The notes below the pieces were generated by a model. The model was not told where the DNA came from, made no database searches, and saw only the letters and a program-made list of their open reading frames with translations. Source: Ctenosaura bakeri (taxonomy: Eukaryota > Chordata > Lepidosauria > Squamata > Iguanidae). From it: DNA of 64,000 nt. The stretch lies in contig CAOLHI010002509.1 of NCBI GenBank assembly GCA_948474755.1, positions 1 through 64,000 of the forward strand, read 5' to 3'. This document shows, in pieces, positions 42,240 through 53,573 of this stretch. Position 1 is the stretch's first letter; every line of letters begins with the position of its first letter. Made by a program: the position numbers and the translations under genes.

Positions 42240-42702
42240 GGCCCTTTCCACACGTGGGAAATGAACCGCTCAAAAACGGGACTCACCGGATTTCTTCAGC
42301 ATCCAGGCGAGTCTGTCGGGACGAGGAGCAGTGCGAGCTCGTCGCTCCACACTGCTCCGGCATCCAAAATGGCGGCTTCCAGTTGGTGGAGGCTCTCCAC
42401 CAACTGGAGAAGCTCGCCAGCTTAAAGCCCACCCCCGGCAGATCTGCAGGCACACACTAGTGTGCGCCTGCAAACCTGCACTGGAGCGCGGTGACGGAGC
42501 GACACGGAGTCGCGCTCTCCATGCTTTTTAAAAACCTCTTAAAAGAGGTTTTTAAAAAGCACGCTGCACAACCAGTTCAGTTGCTCTGAACTGGACTGAG
42601 GTGAGGAACTACAAAAAGTAGTCTGCCCCAGTCCACTCCATGGTGCAGAAGACCATTGGAGGTCGCTCTGCGCCATTTTAATAGCCCGGTGTGGAACGGG
42701 CC
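42240..42702. mobile_element. GC-rich TIR element inserted in a SINE, 463 bp
   Basis: GGCCCTTTCCACACGTGGG and the complement of GGCCCGTTCCACACCGGG are the termini. TGA at 42237-42239 and 42703-42705 may be the target duplication. The interior is far richer in CpG than the surroundings, with a hairpin TTGGTGGAGGCTCTCCACCAA near 42379 and a long perfect palindrome at 42523-42560. It is related to 54754-55206. There is no transposase. Confidence 0.85.
42523..42560. repeat. perfect palindrome, 18-bp arms, 2-nt spacer
   Basis: GCTTTTTAAAAACCTCTT is followed by AA and its exact reverse complement. It lies inside the TIR element. Confidence 0.95.
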
Positions 42703-43015
42703 TGAGTTTGAGAGATCCAGGTTCAAATCCTCACCGACCTGTGAAACTCATTGTGTGACCTTGTGGCAGTCATGTTCTTTTATCTTGCCCAGCTTTATGG
42801 TTTGTTGTGAGAATAAAGCAGGTACAAGAAGAGTAAAGATAAGTGTAGCAAATAATAAATACACACTTTCTGTTCTTTAGTTTTGGATTATTTATTGCAA
42901 TGACTCATAGATCATGGAGAAATATGCTATCTAGCCTTTTTCCTGACATGTTATTTTCCTGATGTAGGGATTATTTATTTCCATGGAGGATCATTCAGCA
43001 TACTAATCTACACAA

Positions 43016-43540
43016 ATATTATTATTGTTGTTGCTGTTGTTGTTGTTACTTATTACCCACCTCCCTCTAAGGTTTAAGGTGGGGTACATCATAGATAACC
43101 TAAAAACAAATTGTAACTAAAATACATTAAAATATAAAAGACAAATCACACAATTAAAATATATCATAATTAAAAATGCGATTAAAATATAATTACAATT
43201 AAAAAATAGACTGGGTAGGCCTGTCAGAAGAGATAAGTCTATAGCACCTTTTTGAATTCAGACAACATATGTTGCTGTCGAATCTCCTCCAGTCAGGTCA
43301 TTCCACAGTCTGGGGAGGGGGGCAATGAAAAGGTTCTTTGGGTGACTGCTGCCAGTCTAGTTCTGGCTGGTTTAAGTAAATGGCCCCCAGAGGACCTGAG
43401 TGTGTGGGGTGGATTGTATGGCAGGAGGTCATCCTGCAGGTAACTTGGACCCAGACCGTATAGAGCTTTAAAGGTAATAACCAACACTTTGTAATTTGCC
43501 TGGAAACTAACTGGCAGCTAGTGGAGTAATTTTAATATTG
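43016..43540 (-). pseudogene. L2-like LINE C-terminal end
   Basis: Minus-strand 43487-43293 is open for 64 codons and reads FKALYGLGPSYLQDDLLPYN, then LRSSGGHLLKPARTRL. This is the 'f..L.GL.PsYL.dlL..Y.P...LRSS' segment of L2-type ORF2. The 'WNDL' motif and a frameshifted lysine-rich end follow. The (GTT)n tract at 43020-43048 is its tail. Confidence 0.78.
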
Positions 43541-43660
43541 GAAATGGAAAGATATAGTCCAAACACACATGCAAACAACAATTCATCATACTTTTCACAG
43601 TTTCTCCCATATTAGTGATGGATAAACTCCATTGTGAAGTGGTCTCAGCATATCACAGCA

Positions 43661-44340
43661 TTAGAATCATAGAGCTGGAAGAGACCACAAGGGCCACCAA
43701 GTCCATCCCCTTGCCATGTAGGAATGTACCATCAAAGCATTCCTGACAGATGGTCACCCAGCCTCTGTTTAAAAGCCTCCAAAGAAAGAGATTCCACCAC
43801 ACTCCAAGGAGGTGTATTGCGCTGTCAAACCGCCCTTATTGTCAGGGCGTTCTTCCTAATATTTAGATAGAATCTCTCTTCCTGAAGTTTGAAGCCATTA
43901 CTCTATGTCTCTGGAGCAGCAAAAAACAGGCTTTTTTTCTCCACATGACACCTCTTCAAATATATAAACATAGTTATCATGTTGACTGTTAACCTTTTCT
44001 TCTCCAGGCTGAACATACCCAGCTACCTAAGCCCCTCCTTATCGGGCCTGGTTTCCAGACCTTCTTCCATTTTGGTTACACTCCTCTGGGCACGTTCCAG
44101 CTTGTCAATATTCTTCCCTGACTGTGGTGCCTTGAACTAGAAACAGTACTCCAGGTGGGGTCTAACCAAAGCTGAATAGAATGGTACTATCACTTCCTTT
44201 GACCTAGACATTATATTCCTATTGATGCAGCCCAGAATCACATTGGTTTTTTTTAGCTGCTGCATCACACTGCTGACTCATGTTCAGCTTGTGGGCTACT
44301 AAGATTCCTTGATCCCTTTTGGTCATTCTCCACCAGTTAA
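43661..44340 (-). pseudogene. CR1 LINE, 5'-truncated
   Basis: The 3' end (plus strand TTAGAATCATAGAGCTGGAA, 'gtccatccccttgccatgta') and the adjoining coding end run to 'gactcatgttcagcttgtgg' with many substitutions. It ends before the RT core. Confidence 0.88.
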
Positions 44341-44444
44341 ATAATATGTCCATGATTTTCCAAACACAGTTACAAAATGTGATCCAATACCATTATCAGA
44401 AATGGTTGAGTCTGGTCAATGAGACATTTACTGACATCATCACT

Positions 44445-44533
44445 AGAGAGGCAACATAGGTGTAATGGTTTCATTGTTAGACTATGACTCTGGTGACCAG
44501 GGTTCAAATCCCCACTCAGCCATGTAAACCCAC
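44445..44533 (+). mobile_element. tRNA-derived SINE head, cut by the LTR-like repeat
   Basis: AGGTGTAATGGTTTCATTGT and 'ccagggttcaaatccccact' (B box) continue to 'aaacccac', where the LTR-like repeat begins. The SINE remainder was not found on the far side. Confidence 0.75.
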
Positions 44534-45321
44534 TGTTACTCCACTGGAAAAACCCTATCCCGGAGTCTACAATTTTGATATTAAAATATGATTCAATGTG
44601 CTTGAGAGGTTGCCTGGATGAGCACGTAGGCAGGCACAGTCGAACGATCAAAAACCAGGTCAGGTCAGTACAATCCCCCATCACATAGTCCCAGGAGACC
44701 TCAAGCTGTGCAAACCCACAGTAGACAAAGGGTCCCCAGCCCCTGAGAAGCCAACTTGAGGGGATTAGTGTGTTTCCCCCAAGCTGAGCACCGATAGCAA
44801 TAAAATCCTATCAGGTGAGGACCATTTACATGAAGTCACACCATAACCAAATGCAGCTGATGATCCTGAGACTTTGGCAACACCTTGTAATCTCATCACG
44901 CAAAGGAAGTTACCTTTGTGGAGTTTCTTTCTTGTTGCAACACCCATTGTTCTCCCCAGGAAAGGATTAGTCCTCCAGGTACTTTTCCCCCTACAAATAG
45001 TCCCAGTTTTTGAGCGGTTCTTTGGATCACTCCTGGTCATCCCATTGCTCCATCCGTTGAGTAATCCCCTCAGCGCTCTCCGTGCTGAGCCCCACTTCTC
45101 CACTGTTTTTCCCGGACCAAGGACTTCAGGAAAAGGTCCAGTATTACCCCAGCTACAACCCCTTCAATATTCCCCCTATCCAGTTTTCTCTCTTTTGCAT
45201 TTTAATAGGTCTTGAGTGAGTGTGTGAGTGATTATGTTGCTGCATGAGACTTTCATTCAATAAAATTATTTATTGGACATTTTTGTTTGGTTTTTGGCTT
45301 GGCCTGACCCCGTAAAAACTG
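44534..45321 (+). repeat. LTR-like interspersed repeat, copy 2
   Basis: This aligns end to end with 2087-2860, starting TGTTACTCCACTGG and ending TGACCCCGTAAAAACTG. AATAAA is at 45259-45264. It has a small insertion (CAAAGGGTCCCCAGCCCCTG) relative to copy 1. Because it interrupts a SINE at an abrupt edge, it is a mobile sequence. Class remains uncertain. Confidence 0.55.
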
Positions 45322-45614
45322 TAGCCACTCTATCATGGATGCCATCCTTTGGGGAGACCAGAAATCAAACACACCTCTTCTGGCCATCTCTTCCAGTTTT
45401 GGAGAAAGGCCTGAAACTGGATTTAAAAGGCTCACAGAGTCCTCCGTACACACTGTAGATGTTTGGGAGGATTGGACAAAACTAACTTATTTTCAGCCAA
45501 CATTTTTTGGGAGGTGCTAGATCCTGGGGGTGGGGGCAGAGGTGGCTCTGAGGACTGCAATGCTCCCCTCAACCATGTGATCCCATACCTGCATTAGAAG
45601 CAATGCAAGACATA

Positions 45615-45833
45615 GGTCATTTCCACACTACACTGTTAAAGTGCTATTATTCCACTGTCAACATCCTGTGGAATCCTGGGGTCTGCAGTTTAGGGAGAGG
45701 CATTTAGAATTCTCAGTCAGAGAGTTCTTTGGCCTCAGTAAACTACAAACCCCAGAATTCCACAGGATGTTGACAGTGGAATGCAGAAATGGCTATACAC
45801 AGTGTATATATACAGTGTAGTGCAGAAATGGCT
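45615..45833. mobile_element. palindromic GGCC-terminus MITE with ATA duplication, 219 bp
   Basis: GGTCATTTCCACACTACACT to 'gtgtagtgcagaaatggct'. ATA occurs at 45612-45614 and 45834-45836. Near the right end the 'tgcagaaatggctata' terminus appears twice (45781-45797 and 45821-45836), a local duplication. Confidence 0.85.
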
Positions 45834-46029
45834 ATATACATGATTAAATAGATGAAAAGACTGTTTACTGCTGCCTTTTATGCTCATGTGTGCTTCACAT
45901 TTAGACACATTATTTTTATTACATCGAAGTGTGTGTTCCTGCAGCAGTAACAATCTTTTTTTCTTCTGCTTTTTCTTGGATTCAGATGCTATTGAGTGGC
46001 CAATGTATTTATGAGTACGCAAGTGTTCT

Positions 46030-46270
46030 AGAAAGAACCACTAATGGGGCCACTCAGGCAGCACAGCAACTACAAGACTGGAAGTCCACAATTCAAATGT
46101 TACCTCTGCTGTGAGATGCACTAGGGAATGACCTTAGGCGAGCTTCAGTTACTTCAGTCATCAGAGGAATAACAATACTAACCTACATCTCAGTATTGTT
46201 GTTAAGGACTACAATTAGAGAACACATGTGAAACTCTCCAAACATTTCAAAGCACTATTTAAAGACTGAG
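46030..46270 (+). mobile_element. MIR-like (CORE-SINE) fragment
   Basis: 'acaattcaaatgttacctct' then GAATGACCTTAGGCGAGCTT, 'gaggaataacaatactaacc', 'cagtattgttgttaaggact' and 'aaacatttcaaagcac' follow the MIR order (B box, 'tgaccttgggcaagt', 'aataataatacctacct', 'gggttgttgtgagg', 'aaagcgcttt'). It is old and diverged. Confidence 0.55.
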
Positions 46271-47660
46271 CAGCTGCTGCCATTCCCTGTGTGCAGGTTT
46301 TTAGTACGAGGCTCCATACCATGTTACTGCAGGAAAGAGAAAAACTTGTGTTAAAACTAACACCCACTCCTTTTCTGTAGATCAGCATTAGAAATGTTTT
46401 TAATTGGCAGTTTAGCTCATCCTTGGATAATAGGGATAAAGCAGCAACCTCTTACACACCTATATATAGGGTGGAAACTTAAAGTCCTGGCATAAAATGT
46501 TTAGAACTAAGAGTCAATGTTTTACCAGCCGCCTTCTCCCCACCTTTTAAAGGTTCAAAACCCTTCTTTCATTTCCCTCTGGCCATGGCAGCTATACCAC
46601 TGTCTGGTAGAGAGTTGCTGTAGAGTTAAAGCTTTATGTAGATTCCCATCAAATGTGTTGTGTGCCTCAGTATTAGCATGTGACCCAGCTGGAGGAGATT
46701 AATGACCTGATATGCTGATTCTTAAGACACAGGAAACTATCTCAGGCAGTTTTGGTGAGTGGAAAAGCCTTGGTGTCTGTAAGACTAGACATAATATGAA
46801 TGATGTCCAGGAAACAGGCTTGAGGAAAGGTAGGTGCAAACTAAGATACTAAGCTGGAAAACAAACACTGTTGAAGTAAAATGGTAGGCTGTGCAGCACA
46901 TAGAAACAAAACAATTTTAAAACTATGGAACATTTTATATTTTCATTATGTTTATAAAACTATCTACATTTATGTTAGATTTGAAATGCTTCAGTGTCCC
47001 TTTCTCAAAGAAGGTTCTTTCTAGTATCAGCACTTAATTTTTATGTTGTTGCCAGCTCCCTCTCCATTTCCTTCATCAGGAAGGTGAGACTAAAGGTTAA
47101 AGCTGGATCTTGCAGGGTGGGGGAACCTAGAATCCAAGCTTGGTGTTGTCATCAAATAACTGGATCAAGGCTCATTGTCTTTGCGGAAATATTTTTAACT
47201 GTGCAATGTGAATAACCGCCCAACCACACAGAGCTTCAAGTGAGTGGAAACTGTGGGGCTGGGCCAGTGGGACAGTTTGGACTGGAGAAATAGCATCTGC
47301 AGAAAGGCTCAAGTATTCCCCCCTTATGCCACTTCTTTGCTCTCCATTGCCACTTGTTCATATATTTCTGTAAGTATGTTTGCACACAGTGTTTGCACTT
47401 TGAACCTGCCGGTTGAACCTGCTTGGCACAAGCTTATAAGGCTTTTGTGCACAAAGTGTACTAGACTGTTGGAGTCCTGAGCTCATGTTTCTTAGGACCA
47501 GTAAGACTTAAATGTACAAAAGCTGTGTCTTCCGCTCCCTTGGTGGTTGGGTGGGAGGAGCAGCACTCACGGCTGTAGGCCTTCCTTATCTTGCTTTCTA
47601 TTGGACTACAGCCTCCTATGCAGGCTTTTCACAGACATAGTGTCAGTAGGGGTAAAACTG
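46271..47660. other. no recognised feature
   Basis: No gene or element boundary was recognised. Confidence 0.45.
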
Positions 47661-47795
47661 CATAGAATCATAGAATCACAGAAATGTAGAGTTGGAAGAG
47701 ACCACACAGGCCATCCAGTCCAACCCCCTGCCATACAGGAACACCCTCAAATCAATCCTGACAGATGGCCATCAAGCCTCTGCATTATGTAAGAA
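47661..47795 (-). mobile_element. CR1 LINE, extreme 3' end only
   Basis: CATAGAATCATAGAATCACA, 'ggccatccagtccaaccccc' and 'gccatcaagcctctgcatta'. It is only ~135 bp, a strongly truncated but little diverged copy. Confidence 0.88.
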
Positions 47796-49329
47796 GCTAC
47801 TTAAAAGCTCTTGTGCAATGCATCTGGCACAGTGGACTCACTAAATGTGCTAGCTACCAATGTGATTAAGGATTATATTCATATGACTATGAAAGCATGG
47901 GAGGATATCTTGTGTTTGTGGTTATACCTCCCCTGGTTCTGAGTCATGGTAGCCATGCTAAGCTAGTGGAAAACCTTCTGTAACTAGAACGGCAAGAGGA
48001 ACAAAACCATGAGGCTGTTATAACTGCAATAATAAACAAAAAAGGGATCTGAATGGATGCAGTTCGAGTTTCAAACTCATGAACTAGAGTCATTCTTATT
48101 CTTCTGGTGTCTATTTGACTCTTAGGCTCTATTTGTGTGTGTGCTTTCATTCAGTGACTTCTGACTCTGCAGTGAGAACGTCTGTAGAAATGTCTCTTGT
48201 TCTACCGGTTATTATTTATATGCTGTTATTATTCATACAGTGCCATCAATGTACATTTATTGAAGGTTATAAGAGTTTACAGGGAGCAAATAACCCTTCC
48301 ATTAGGGAGTGAGACAGCTGCCTTAGGGAGCAGATTTGGGTGACATGAAAGGAGAGGAAATGAAAATTAACTGTATTGTTGTATTTGCAGAATTTTTAGC
48401 TATATTTGCTGAAATTACTTGTCTAGTTTTAGCTAATATGTGTGTCTGAGTCTGAGTCTGGCTTCAGGAGTCTGGCTTCCATTGCAACAGGGTGTGTGAG
48501 GAGACAGATTACATAGTGAGGCAAACCAGCCCAGTATAATGTGGCAGCCAGAGGTGCTGGTGTTGCTAAAGATGCGTGGACCAAGGAAAGGCATTGGGAA
48601 GGAGGGAGGATTAGAAGAAGGAGAAGAGAGGGAAATTAGCAGGAGAAGGGAAAGACTGACAACAAGGGCTCCTCCACCATGAAAGGCAATGTGGTGGCAG
48701 CATCTCCTTCCTCCATCCTCTTTAGCCATTGTGAAGGGGTTATGAAGATACTACCACTGTCTCTTTCTTCACGTACATGAGAGTATACAATGCTGCTGTG
48801 ACAGCTACCTATTACTAAAGAGATATGGGTTGGCCAACATATAATGGGTCAGGGCATTTCTTTTCCATCTGAGGAAGAAGATGTGTTTGAGCTATGTAAC
48901 TGTTTAGGATACCATAAAATATACATCTCTGAAACCCAATGTTGGTACTCAAGTGATCTATATCTGTGTAGTCTAACTGTGCACATTTCTTGGGCCATGG
49001 ATTTGACTCATATAGACCTTCTTAGACTTCACAACCAAGGAAAAGATGGCAATCATGTCCTATGTTTGAGAACCTAATCTTACCAGTATCATTTGTGTAT
49101 AGGGTTTGATGCTGATATTGGTAGCTGTATCACTAACTACAGAATTCCTGTGTGTGTGTGTGTGTATCTGGATATGATTCAACATCTTAGTCAATTTCAG
49201 CAGTGGGAAGCCAACAAAAATGGCTTCATCCTGCAGCACCATACTTGTTCTTTAAAAAGGTTAAAAAGTTTTAAAAATTTTCTTTAAAAAGTTTGCTCAA
49301 GACTGAGCATATCTGAGAGACTGAATTTT
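47796..49329. other. no recognised gene
   Basis: (TG)n at 49150-49166 only. An ORF of 98 codons (48433-48729 minus) is proline/serine/leucine-rich without family features. Confidence 0.45.
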
Positions 49330-50440
49330 AGATTCACAGAATTGGAATGGGCCTCATGGGCTGTCAGTCCAATCCCCTAATCAATGTAGGACGTACGGCT
49401 AAAGAATCCCCCGCAGGTAGCTGTGCAGATTCTTTTTGAAGACATCCAGAGGAGACCACCCCACCCCCTAGGCAACTGCTCTTGCTATCAAGAAGTTCCT
49501 TGTAATGTTCAATCAAAATCAACCTTTCTGTAATGTCAGATTCTTTGACCTGTTCTCTCCTCTGTGGCAGCAGAGAACAGTCCTGTCCCCTCTTCTCTGC
49601 GGTAGTGGAAGAATTCAATCATGTTACCTCTCAGTCTTCTCCCACCTAGCTGAACAAGCCCAGCTTCTTCAACCTTTTCTCATATGTTTTGTGATCCATG
49701 ACTCTTATCATCCTTCTTTGAACCTGCTCCAACTTGTCTATATCCTTCTTAAAATGATGCACCAAGAAATGAACACAGTACTCTAGATGAGGCATTATCA
49801 GTGCAGAATATAACTGGCCTACTACTTTCCTTTAGTTGGAAACTATGCTTCTATTAATGCAGGCTAAAATAGTATTCACCTTATTTGCCACAGTATCACA
49901 CTGCTGGCTCAAGCTCACTTTATAATCAATAATCTCAAGTTCCTTTTTGCTGGTTGTACTTCTGAGCCATGTATCCTCCATCTTATGCCTCTGTATTTGG
50001 TTTTTGTGGCCTAAATGTAGAATTTTGCTTTTGTCTGTATTGAATTTCATTTTATTCATTGATGTCCAATTTTCCAGTTTATTAAGGTCCTTTTGAATTC
50101 TTTTCTTATCTTTCAATGTGTTTGCCACCCTTCCCAGTATTATATCATCTGCGAACTTGAGAAAGATTCCCTTCATCCTGTCATCTAAGTACGGATAAAA
50201 ACATTGAAGAGTCATGGCCCTAGGACAGAACCTTCAGGCACACACCTGAGATCTCTTTCCCATTTGAAGTATAGCCATTGGTGACAAATCTTTGAACACA
50301 GTTCCATATTTAAATAACTTGCTTATCAAAATGTTTAAGGAACTTATGAAATGCTTTGTTGAAATTCAGATAAATGACACCAACAGCATTTGTATTCACC
50401 TTTTAACTAGTAGCCTGTTTTGTTTTGTTTTTTTTAAAAA
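49330..50440 (-). pseudogene. CR1 LINE, older copy with readable RT segment
   Basis: Minus-strand 50215-49832 is open for 127 codons, with KFADDIILGRVAN (FADD at 50144-50155), KSKILHLGHKN, and the '[14 protein letters not shown]' segment typical after the RT core. The 3' end (plus ACAGAATTGGAATGGGCCTC) is strongly diverged from the other CR1 copies, so this is a different, older subfamily. Confidence 0.88.
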
Positions 50441-50894
50441 AAAGTCAGCTGTTGAATGTCCTTTTGAGTCAAATTACATCACTAGACACAATGCTACTTG
50501 TACTTGACTTCTGCTTTCCCCCAGAATCTGATTGAATGCTTTCTGACCTTGGAGTCTCATCTTCCAGCACTATCCCTTGTTTCATTTTGGAGTTTCTCAA
50601 CATAGGGTTTTCATGATAAAAGATATTAAAAAAGAGATTTACTGTGCCTCTTTTTGCACAGTACTAACAAGTGTTAGCTGTGGTGCCACTGCTGTTGTCT
50701 CTGAGAGATCCACAGCCGGTGTCAACCCCCACTATTACTGGAGCCTAGTGGATGTTTGGCACACTTAGTCTGCAAAAACCTGTCTGACTTGGAATGCTGC
50801 TACTACTTCCATTGATCTGGACACTATACTCCTATTGATACTTTGGCTTTTTTGGTCACCACATCAAATTAATGACTAATATTTAGCTATTATT

Positions 50895-51656
50895 GGCCCT
50901 TTTCTCAAGGGGTAATTAAATCTTCCCAGGTCGACCTAGAATGGGGGCCCTTTTCACCTTAGAGAGAACCGGGTCGCATTTAATTTTTTTGATTCTCACC
51001 TCAATCCGCGCGGGGAAGCCACCATCCAGCATTCGTGCACACTTTTAAAAAACTGGAAGAAATGTGTTTTTTTCCCTCCAATCTGCGCTTGTTGTTTCGT
51101 GAAAAAGCGACGGTGCGTACTGATTCGTGCGGGGGATCAAGAGAGGGAGGGATTTAGGCGTGGCCAGCAGAAGCAACAAGACCGCCCCCAGTGCTTTCCA
51201 GTGCTGCTATCAAGGATGAAAGGACCGTCATTAGCGGGGCTAGCACCCCAGCAATGTTCGTCAGCAGCTCATACTCCATACACAAAACAGCAGAAAGCAA
51301 GCGAAAAGACAGAGGGGGAAACGTCTCCACGGCGGCTCCAAAGAAAGGTGCGGGACAGGGTGGGGGGGTTCGTCGGAGGATGTAAGGGGACGCGCGTGCG
51401 TACTGACGTCCGTGATGACACTCAGAGTGTTTCTTTTAAAAATTGAGCACAGCCAATCACTGCCAGACAGGACAGGGAAAGGACACCTACGGGAGTGGCC
51501 ATGGCAATATTGTGTGAATGCATTGATGCTGCCTAAGCCTCTTTCCTATGGAGCCATGAGAATGCTCCTAAAATTTCAGTTCGTGTTAGCGGGGATTAAG
51601 GGAAAACCTGCCTGGATCGCAGCAGCACGATTTCTGCACCCCGTGAGAAAAGGGCC
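50895..51656. mobile_element. TIR element with GGCCCTTTTCTCA ends, 762 bp
   Basis: TTGGCCCTTTTCTCAAGGGG at the left and the complement TTGGCCCTTTTCTCACGGGG at the right differ at one position. A second terminus-like block (GGGCCCTTTTCACCTTAGAG) lies at ~50946. The interior is GC-rich and holds an 115-codon Arg/Gln-rich ORF (51099-51446) with no domain I recognise. Part of it is shared with 29505-29956. No target duplication was seen. Confidence 0.78.
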
Positions 51657-51792
51657 AATGTTTTCCACTTATCGAAATTCAACACATAAATGTTGCATAT
51701 TTTTTCTACCCCTATGTTTGAGTCTTGGCAACTTTTTTTTAAGTAGTAGCTATTCTTTCTGATGGAGAAATTTTTATCATGTTGGACTTGAG

Positions 51793-52018
51793 TTGCTGTT
51801 GCTGTGTGCTTTCATTTCTGACTTACAGCAACCCTAAGGCAAACCAATCAGGGTTTGTTTTTGGCAAGATTTGTTCAAAGGAAGATTGTGTTTGCCTTCC
51901 TCTGAAACGGAGAGTGTGACTTGCCCAAAGTCATCCAGTGGGTTTCCATGGCCAAGCAAGGGTTTGAACCCTGGTCTCCAGTGTTGTAGCCTGACATTCA
52001 AACAACAGCACCACATCC
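51793..52018 (-). mobile_element. tRNA-derived SINE, minus strand, near full length
   Basis: GCTGTTGCTGTGTGCTTTCA at the tail, 'ggcaagatttgttcaaagga', 'gtgacttgcccaaagtcatc', and head 'ggtttgaaccctggtctcca'. Directly after it, 52020-52100 looks like a plus-strand SINE body of the third type. Confidence 0.88.
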
Positions 52019-52119
52019 CTGTTTAGTCATGGAATTTACCATGTGACCTTGGGCCATCACTACCTTTCAGAAAATCTGTTTGACGTGGTTGTTGTACACC
52101 AAGACAGGAACCATGTGAA

Positions 52120-52465
52120 ATGTTTGTGGTCAACAGATATAAAATTTACCTCAAATCTAAATTTAAGAGAAAATTATTACAAAATGCTTCATAGGTGGTA
52201 TATGACCCCAATAAGATTACAGAAGATAACTAAATCAGGGACTGGGAGGTGCTGGAAATGTGATGAAAAGATTGGGTTCTTTTTTTATATGTGGTGGACT
52301 TGTGGAAAAGCAAGGAAATATTGGAAGAGGGTACATGATGAAATTCAAATATGTAAAGTGAATTTTGAAATGATACCGGAGTTTTATTTGTTAAATATGC
52401 TAGGATTTGATATAAAGCACTGTTTCAACAATTTTAACTTGTTAGTTGTTCTTATCACTTTCTAG
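52120..52465 (+). pseudogene. L1 LINE ORF2 C-terminal fragment
   Basis: The frame 52043-52465 reads, from ~52128, NYYKMLHRWYMTPIRLQKI, then CWKCDEKIGFFFYMWWTCGK and ARKYWKRVHDEI. This is the unmistakable 'K..HRWY.TP..L......CW.C....GT..H..W.C.....FW' zinc-knuckle region near the end of vertebrate L1 ORF2. Both ends are cut. Confidence 0.9.
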
Positions 52466-52625
52466 TTGAAGGGTTTTCCCTGCAATTTATTCCTGTTTTA
52501 TGGTTCAATTATATATCCGTGTTATCTGAATGTTGTTGTAAATTGTTCACAGGGCTATCTTTGCTAAGCAGGTGGAATCTTAAGTCATCAGTCCCTCAGA
52601 GTTTGAATATTCAAAAGCTTTCGGA

Positions 52626-53573
52626 GAGAGATGGGCCAACTGAATCCTCAAATCCTGAGCAAGGATTTGAGATGCAGGGATCTGAATCCCCCCGCCAAAA
52701 GAGGCAAATCAAATCTCTTGAGTCCTGCCCTGGTCTTCCTCTGGCTGCGTCCTGATCCTGCCTGGGGCGGCTGAGAAAAGGTGGTGGACAGCGCAATCTC
52801 ACACTCCCCGCTCTGCTGCCACCAGCTGCAGGCCTGATCCTGCCTGGACTGAGCGAGAAAAGGTGATGTAGAGCATGATCTCATGCTCCCTGCTCTGCTT
52901 CTGCCTGTTGCAGGCCTGATCCTGCCTGGGCTGGGCGAGAAAAGGTGACAGAGAGCATGATCTTGCACTCCCTGCTCTGCTACCACTCATGGGCCCAATC
53001 TTGCCTGAGGCAGGTGGCAAATGGTGGCGGGGAATGCAATCTCATGCTCCCGCCAGCAGGATCCAGCTGGGGTGGGTGTCAGAACATGGTTGGGTTTTTC
53101 AAAATTGGCACCTCTGGGCCTGCCAAAGACCTGATTGGCCAGCGGGCCCCTGGGCTCATGAAAATCATAGCATAAAGCCACAGGCGCATGGGAAGCTGCC
53201 TGTGCCCGCTGGGGCTGCCTATGCCTGTGGCTGCCTCCCTCTGCAAAGTAATAATCTATATTCTTTTGACTTGAGAGTTATGTACTTCATGTAGTAGATG
53301 AACATGTCAATTGCATTTGTATCTTCTTAGTAAGAAGTATGTGTATGTTTTCTTGAACTGAAAACTATTTTTAATTTGTTTTTCATCAAACAAAGATGTC
53401 AAAATCTGGTTCAAAAGCACTTTTCTTTCGCAGGGCTTTCTTTCCCTTGCTTTTAAAAGTCTTTTTAAAAAAAAGAATTCAAAGGATTCAAGATTCATGA
53501 GATTCCTGGATTTCCAGAACCTTCCAGGCATTTGGATCCAGATTTGGAAAATTCTGGATTCGTTCCATCCCTA
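52626..53573 (-). mobile_element. non-autonomous hAT-like element (copy B), inverted, with tandem repeats
   Basis: The left end GAGAGATGGGCCAACTGAAT matches the right terminus of copies A and C in reverse complement. The right end (TGGATTCGTTCCATCCCTA) matches the reverse complement of the left terminus at 61863. The element is thus in the opposite orientation. The interior differs and holds a tandem array. The 8-bp flanks do not match. Confidence 0.75.
52754..53075. repeat. four-unit tandem repeat, ~82-bp period
   Basis: Units start at 52754, 52836, 52918 and ~52997, each with GATCCTGCCTGG (last one AATCTTGCCTG), a 'gagaaaaggtg' block and 'gctcc(c)tgctctgct'. Open frames across it (112 and 73 codons, minus) are repeats of the same peptide and not a gene. 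Confidence 0.9.

Larger units (their letters stand above)
42205..42850 (+). mobile_element. tRNA-derived SINE split by a TIR element
   Basis: The head CCAGCGGTACAGTGGTTAGA lies before the insertion. The B-box side (ATCCAGGTTCAAATCCTCAC) and body 'actcattgtgtgaccttgtg', 'gtttgttgtgagaataaagc' resume after 42702. It belongs to a third SINE type, with a 'ggttgttgtgag.ataaa' end. Confidence 0.75.

Noticed and set aside
50895..51659. 3-bp target duplication for this TIR element
   Set aside because: The flanks ATT and AAT are inverted and not direct repeats, so they extend the terminal inverted repeat and give no duplication.
52648..53020. 112- and 73-codon minus-strand ORFs as a gene
   Set aside because: They translate the 82-bp tandem units and have no independent coding evidence.
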